Source of the DNA: Candidatus Cloacimonadota bacterium | Lineage (GTDB): Bacteria; Muiribacteriota; UBA6191 | Length of the DNA stretch: 55,984 bases | Assembly: GCA_002402105.1 (NCBI GenBank) | Contig: NVVD01000010.1 | Span: 53,230 to 109,213, forward strand | Reading direction: 5' to 3' | Shown here: positions 52,544 to 55,984 of the stretch, in pieces | Numbering within the stretch: the stretch's first letter is position 1 | How the letters are laid out: each line of letters starts with the position of its first letter | The notes under the pieces: model-generated | Seen by the model: only the letters and a program-made list of their open reading frames with translations | What the model was told of the DNA's origin: nothing | The model's database searches: none | Position numbers and translations under genes: made by a program

Positions 52544-54190
52544 TCATAGTTTTTGTAAGAACTCTAAATGTTTTTTATCAGATTTTTTTTTATAATGTTT
52601 TAATAATATTACTTTTTCTCTTTTTTCATTTCTTGTGAGTTTATTGTAGGACTTAGAAAAAGATTGAAATTGATGTTTGCTATTTGTGCTATTTCTGCGG
52701 ACGGTAGCTAGAGAAAATGAAGAACTTTGGTAGCTTTGTGAAACAGTTTTTTCTTCGAGTCCAAATATCAATTGATCATTTTCTTGTACTATATGATTTT
52801 TTTGATTGTATAAAACTTTAATTTTATTTTTTAAGCTTGCTGCTAAACTATAGTTTTTATTTAATCTTGCAATACGAGCATGGGCTTTTTTAATTTCGAT
52901 TTCTCCATGACTAGTTTGAATGTGAATGGGAGTTTTGGTATCAGAGAAAATTTGTAGATCTCCTTGGAAAAGAAAGAGGTTTTGAACATCACTCATGATA
53001 AAAGACGTATATTCATTGGCTATTATCTCTGTTTTGTCATTTAAAATGATTTTAGCTTCTTGTTCTTTGGTTTGTATTTTTTCACCTGCACTAAAGGGCG
53101 TAGCTTCTAGATCAGCAAAATATAATGTACCAATGAAATTAGACTTTGCTATGATTTTAGTATTAGTGCTTGATTTTGTTGATGTGCCTGTATAGACAAA
53201 ACTTTTTTCGGGACTTTGAAAACTTTGATATCCAGTAAAAAAAACAAAAAAGATTAAAATTACACCAGCGACTTTTGAATATAGAAAAATGTTTTTATTT
53301 ACTAGAGGTTTTGCATGATGAACATTATATTCTTGTACTACGTCTTCTTCGTTCATTTGAACTTGAGAATATTTTTCAAGTTCGTTGTCTTCATTTTGTT
53401 GGCGGATTTGTTTAATTAGAGATTCTTGATTGACATCATTTTGATTATCTGTTAATTCAAATTGAGGGAAAAACTTTAAAACAGCCTTTAAAATAAATTT
53501 TTCGGGGAGAGAGTTGTAGCGATTGATTCCAACAAGTTGCAAAACTTTTTTTAGTTTAGATTCTTCTACATTATATTTAGAGTTTGCGTCGATTGAAATT
53601 TGATGAATTGGTGTCTTAATATAATTAGAAAAGGTGTTATAAATATCGTAATCATCGTTTATGCTTGTATGATCAATATCACATAAATTCATGAATAGTT
53701 GAAAAAAATAGGCCTCTAAAATAGTAGGAGAGAATTTAAAAAGAGATGAAATCTCATCAATAGAAAACTTTTCGACACATAATAGTTGTAAAAGAAAATA
53801 TTGATATTCAGATAAGCTTTGAACCATAGTTTTGTGATATGAAATGAAATCATATTCACTGTCTAAAAAAAAGTTTTTAGATATAGGTGGTAGAGGGTCT
53901 TGTGAGAAAATACTTGTAGAAAGAAGTTTTATTTTAGATGTACTATCGGGGTAGTTTGTGGTTAGTTTTAAACAGCCACGAATTAGAAATAAACTTTGGT
54001 TCTCTTTTTGTTTTAATTTATCAAAATTTTTATAAGCAGAGTTTAAAATGGTATCAAAACATTTATGAATTTCATCTTTATCTTGTAAAAGAAAAGACAA
54101 AAAGTTAATCAAAAAGGCATTGTGTCGATCAACGAAGTCATATAGACTACGTGGGTCTGAAATATCTAATTCATTTAAAATCTGACTCAT
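52544..54190 (-). CDS. Sigma-70-like region fused to a membrane FecR-type domain
   Basis: The 548-residue protein has an N-terminal part reminiscent of ECF sigma factors: a region-2-like helical stretch (HNAFLINFLSFLLQDKDEIH, residues about 23-42, and LFLIRGCLKL) and a region-4-like stretch (SEYQYFLLQLLCVEKFSIDE, then ISSLFKFSPTILEAYF, about 131-170). A membrane helix lies at about 302-322 (VAGVILIFFVFFTGYQSF) and a FecR-like beta domain at about 335-480 (FSAGEKIQTKEQEAKIILND, LFLFQGDLQIF). A basic tail closes it. It may be a tethered regulator of the pilus cluster; the sigma likeness is by pattern only. Confidence 0.62.
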   Translation of the reverse strand: MSQILNELDISDPRSLYDFVDRHNAFLINFLSFLLQDKDEIHKCFDTILNSAYKNFDKLKQKENQSLFLIRGCLKLTTNYPDSTSKIKLLSTSIFSQDPLPPISKNFFLDSEYDFISYHKTMVQSLSEYQYFLLQLLCVEKFSIDEISSLFKFSPTILEAYFFQLFMNLCDIDHTSINDDYDIYNTFSNYIKTPIHQISIDANSKYNVEESKLKKVLQLVGINRYNSLPEKFILKAVLKFFPQFELTDNQNDVNQESLIKQIRQQNEDNELEKYSQVQMNEEDVVQEYNVHHAKPLVNKNIFLYSKVAGVILIFFVFFTGYQSFQSPEKSFVYTGTSTKSSTNTKIIAKSNFIGTLYFADLEATPFSAGEKIQTKEQEAKIILNDKTEIIANEYTSFIMSDVQNLFLFQGDLQIFSDTKTPIHIQTSHGEIEIKKAHARIARLNKNYSLAASLKNKIKVLYNQKNHIVQENDQLIFGLEEKTVSQSYQSSSFSLATVRRNSTNSKHQFQSFSKSYNKLTRNEKREKVILLKHYKKKSDKKHLEFLQKL

Positions 54191-54272
54191 TTTTTATAAT
54201 CCTACTGTATATATTTAACAGTTTAAACCAATTATAGTTTGTATTCAATAAACTCTTAAAGATGAATCTAAA

Positions 54273-55241
54273 TTATTTGAACTTATTATCAAACCGCAAA
54301 AACTGTCCTTTATGTCTTTGTCTATTTGCTACATTAGGGTTTACAACATTGAATGTTAAATTGTAATTAGATTGTTTTGATATTTTATCTCTTATTTTTA
54401 TTTTCATGTTAATAGATACTTTAGTATATATTTTTTTAAATTCTAATATATTTTGACTCAAATCGTTTTTGTAATAAGAAAATTCAAAGTAGGGTTTTAT
54501 TTCAAAACTATCAATTAGACCAGTGCCGTCACTAGATTTACCATAAGTTTTAATTAAAATTTCTTTGCGACGTTTTGTTGGTAAGTCCTCAAGGTATTCG
54601 ATATAGTTTAAATCTTTATCATCGCTGTCTTTTAGATAGTGGCGATAGACTAACCTACGGCCTTTACTGTAAATGTAAAACTCTGATACGCTAGCAGAAA
54701 TAGGTTTTTCGATCTTTCTTTTAATATGTATTAAAGCATCTTGTAAACCATAAATATCTGCTCCATATTTAACTTGTTTGCCAAAAAACCAACCATCCGT
54801 AATTTGAATAGAGGGTTTATAAAATCTAATACTATTTTTACTAATATCATAAGTATGTTTTCTTTTAGAGGGCTTAAGATTTTTTTTAAGGACTCCCCCT
54901 GATAAGGTATCAATAAAAACATGTGGGGGGTAATATTTAATTAAATTAGGAAAGGTAGGGTTTCTATTCCATAGCTCAAGTGAGGAAAATGTTCGTTGTA
55001 ACTTAGGTTTACCTCCTTTTATAAAAGCAATATCAATAAAGGGCTCAAGATGAAATAAGTCTTGTCTAATAGAGTTTGATAAAAGTTGTAGCTCTCTTAT
55101 AGACTGATTTGCAGCTTCCGAATGAGAGATTCCTTTTGTGGATTGGCTAAAAAAACTATAAACAAAACCTATTACAACTGATGCGACTAAGGTTGAAAAA
55201 ATAGCTTCAATTAAGGTAAATCCTTTTTGATTTTTTGTCAT
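54273..55241 (-). CDS. PilW-like minor pilin with prepilin signal
   Basis: The 322-residue protein begins with MTKNQKG then FTLIEAIFSTLVASVVIGF, a canonical prepilin peptidase site (Gly at -1, Phe at +1, Glu at +5) and hydrophobic helix. The long C-terminal part resembles PilW/PulJ-type minor pilins, with RRKEILIKTYGKSSDGTGL. It starts with a 4-base overlap of the upstream gene, so the two are in one operon. It is likely part of the pilus initiation or tip complex. Confidence 0.88.
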   Translation of the reverse strand: MTKNQKGFTLIEAIFSTLVASVVIGFVYSFFSQSTKGISHSEAANQSIRELQLLSNSIRQDLFHLEPFIDIAFIKGGKPKLQRTFSSLELWNRNPTFPNLIKYYPPHVFIDTLSGGVLKKNLKPSKRKHTYDISKNSIRFYKPSIQITDGWFFGKQVKYGADIYGLQDALIHIKRKIEKPISASVSEFYIYSKGRRLVYRHYLKDSDDKDLNYIEYLEDLPTKRRKEILIKTYGKSSDGTGLIDSFEIKPYFEFSYYKNDLSQNILEFKKIYTKVSINMKIKIRDKISKQSNYNLTFNVVNPNVANRQRHKGQFLRFDNKFK

Positions 55242-55984
55242 TTAGTTCTACTTTTTAAAATATGATCATCTAAAACCATTCTATAAAATAAGTCTCTATT
55301 ATTTTCAAAAGGGCTATAATCAGTATTATACTGAACATATGAGGTATTTAAGAAAAGATTAGAATTAATTTTAGACATGGCTATTCCTCCTAAAATATAG
55401 ATTCCTTTTGAGCTGTTTGTTTTAGAAATCTGACCCTTTGCATAAAAGAAAGAGTCGTAAATATCTACATCTTTTGTGCTATTTTTACTGGGTAGAAGAG
55501 TAATGTTATTGCAAGTAAATGATGTGTAAAACTTTGATGAAATAGGAGCAATAAAGCATTCACCATTTACTATAATATTTGTATCTCCTAAAACTTTTAT
55601 ATCATCTTTAATTGTAAGAGTATTATTAAAATAAATTTGTACTCCTTTGCCATCTAAAATATAACTACCTCCATGTTTATAGAGGATTCTATCTCTTTCT
55701 AGTTCTTCAAGGCTTGTGTAGTGATAAAAAGCATGCTGATTAATTGCTTCATCAATAAAGTGTCCACTAGTAAATTCAGATACTAAACCATTAATATAAT
55801 AAGATTTATCAGAGCGAATATTACTTTTTTCAAGAGGCCATGTTTCGATTAATAAATCAGAGGAAGGCTCCTCTCCTTCTTCAAATTTTTCTCCCACTTT
55901 AAAGCCTTTATAAGAGTTAGGAAACATAGCTTCTTGATATGCAGCGTGAGCTTTTGGGGGGGTGATAATATGAGAGAAATGAGG
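55238..55984 (-). CDS. Pilus-cluster protein, 5' end outside the window
   Basis: The frame stays open to the window edge (reading ITPPKAHAAYQEA before the first in-window Met at 55927), so the true start is probably beyond position 55984 and this entry is partial. The visible 248 residues contain a beta-rich segment (GVQIYFNNTLTIKDDIKVL, NIIVNGECFIAPIS) of the kind seen in PilX-like and polymer-forming pilus-associated proteins. No catalytic motif is visible. The coupling to the PilW-like gene suggests a role in pilus assembly or minor pilins. Confidence 0.6.
   Translation of the reverse strand, partial: PHFSHIITPPKAHAAYQEAMFPNSYKGFKVGEKFEEGEEPSSDLLIETWPLEKSNIRSDKSYYINGLVSEFTSGHFIDEAINQHAFYHYTSLEELERDRILYKHGGSYILDGKGVQIYFNNTLTIKDDIKVLGDTNIIVNGECFIAPISSKFYTSFTCNNITLLPSKNSTKDVDIYDSFFYAKGQISKTNSSKGIYILGGIAMSKINSNLFLNTSYVQYNTDYSPFENNRDLFYRMVLDDHILKSRTK

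Overview
The window is strongly AT-rich and about 95 percent coding. It comes from a Gram-negative-type bacterium: there is an outer-membrane secretin with a signal peptide, several lipoprotein signal peptides and periplasmic c-type cytochromes. Family content is mixed: a PDZ/radical-SAM DUF512 protein, a DUF3109 protein, a YcjX/YcjF pair, long-form HPF and GT41 TPR glycosyltransferases. This points to an uncultured low-GC lineage rather than a well-known genus; I cannot assign a phylum from this window alone. TGA behaves as a normal stop and Shine-Dalgarno sequences of the AAGGAG type precede many genes. I see no rRNA, CRISPR array, complete insertion sequence or prophage.

Layout. 1-303: 5' end of rarA (minus) behind a small ORF. 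0.5-8.9 kb: a HEAT-repeat/PilT-type ATPase fusion, an RluA-family pseudouridine synthase, a TPR-GT41 glycosyltransferase, a convergent FkbM methyltransferase, and queA. 9.1-14.8 kb: uppP, ftsK, rlmB and a second FkbM gene. 14.8-15.2 kb: a tRNA cluster (Leu-UAA, two identical initiator Met, one further CAU tRNA) behind a near-consensus promoter. 15.3-20.4 kb: a methyltransferase converging on a ycjX-ycjF-GT41 operon. 20.6-23.4 kb: a periplasmic DUF3365 heme protein, a Gln/Asn/Gly-rich lipoprotein and an isoprenylcysteine-methyltransferase-like membrane protein. 23.4-31.4 kb: a structured intergenic element, then pilM-pilN-pilO-secretin, a response-regulator/SpoIIE phosphatase and a STAS protein. 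31.4-32.5 kb: two pilin-like genes on the minus strand. 32.6-40 kb: a pentaheme lipoprotein, an L,D-transpeptidase, a HEAT protein, recN, a YrdC/Sua5 protein and a small unknown. 40-49.2 kb: mostly housekeeping genes on the minus strand (DUF512 protein, efp, prfB, secA, hpf) with an MFS transporter, an unknown and a lone receiver domain between them. 49.5-56 kb: a DUF3109 protein, then a minus-strand cluster with a membrane protein carrying a long tandem repeat, a sigma-like/FecR fusion, a PilW-like pilin and a partial pilus-linked protein.

How they may work together. A type IV pilus or related secretion machine is spread over four loci: the retraction-type ATPase, the PilM/N/O/secretin envelope complex, and two minor-pilin loci. 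Regulation-like genes lie beside them: phosphatase plus STAS partner switching, a lone CheY-like receiver and a membrane-tethered sigma-like/FecR protein.

The most novel object is the 772-residue protein at 50089-52407. It has about eleven near-identical repeats plus several diverged ones, all resembling the N-terminal CheY-binding peptide of flagellar FliM (DSILSQxEIDALLNG type), although no flagellar genes are visible. I propose, as inference, that it is a multivalent membrane-anchored docking platform for phosphorylated receiver domains. Other points worth a second look are the HEAT-PilT fusion, the secretin with a basic tail of about 500 residues, the sigma-FecR fusion, the folded element upstream of pilM, and three REP-like repeats.
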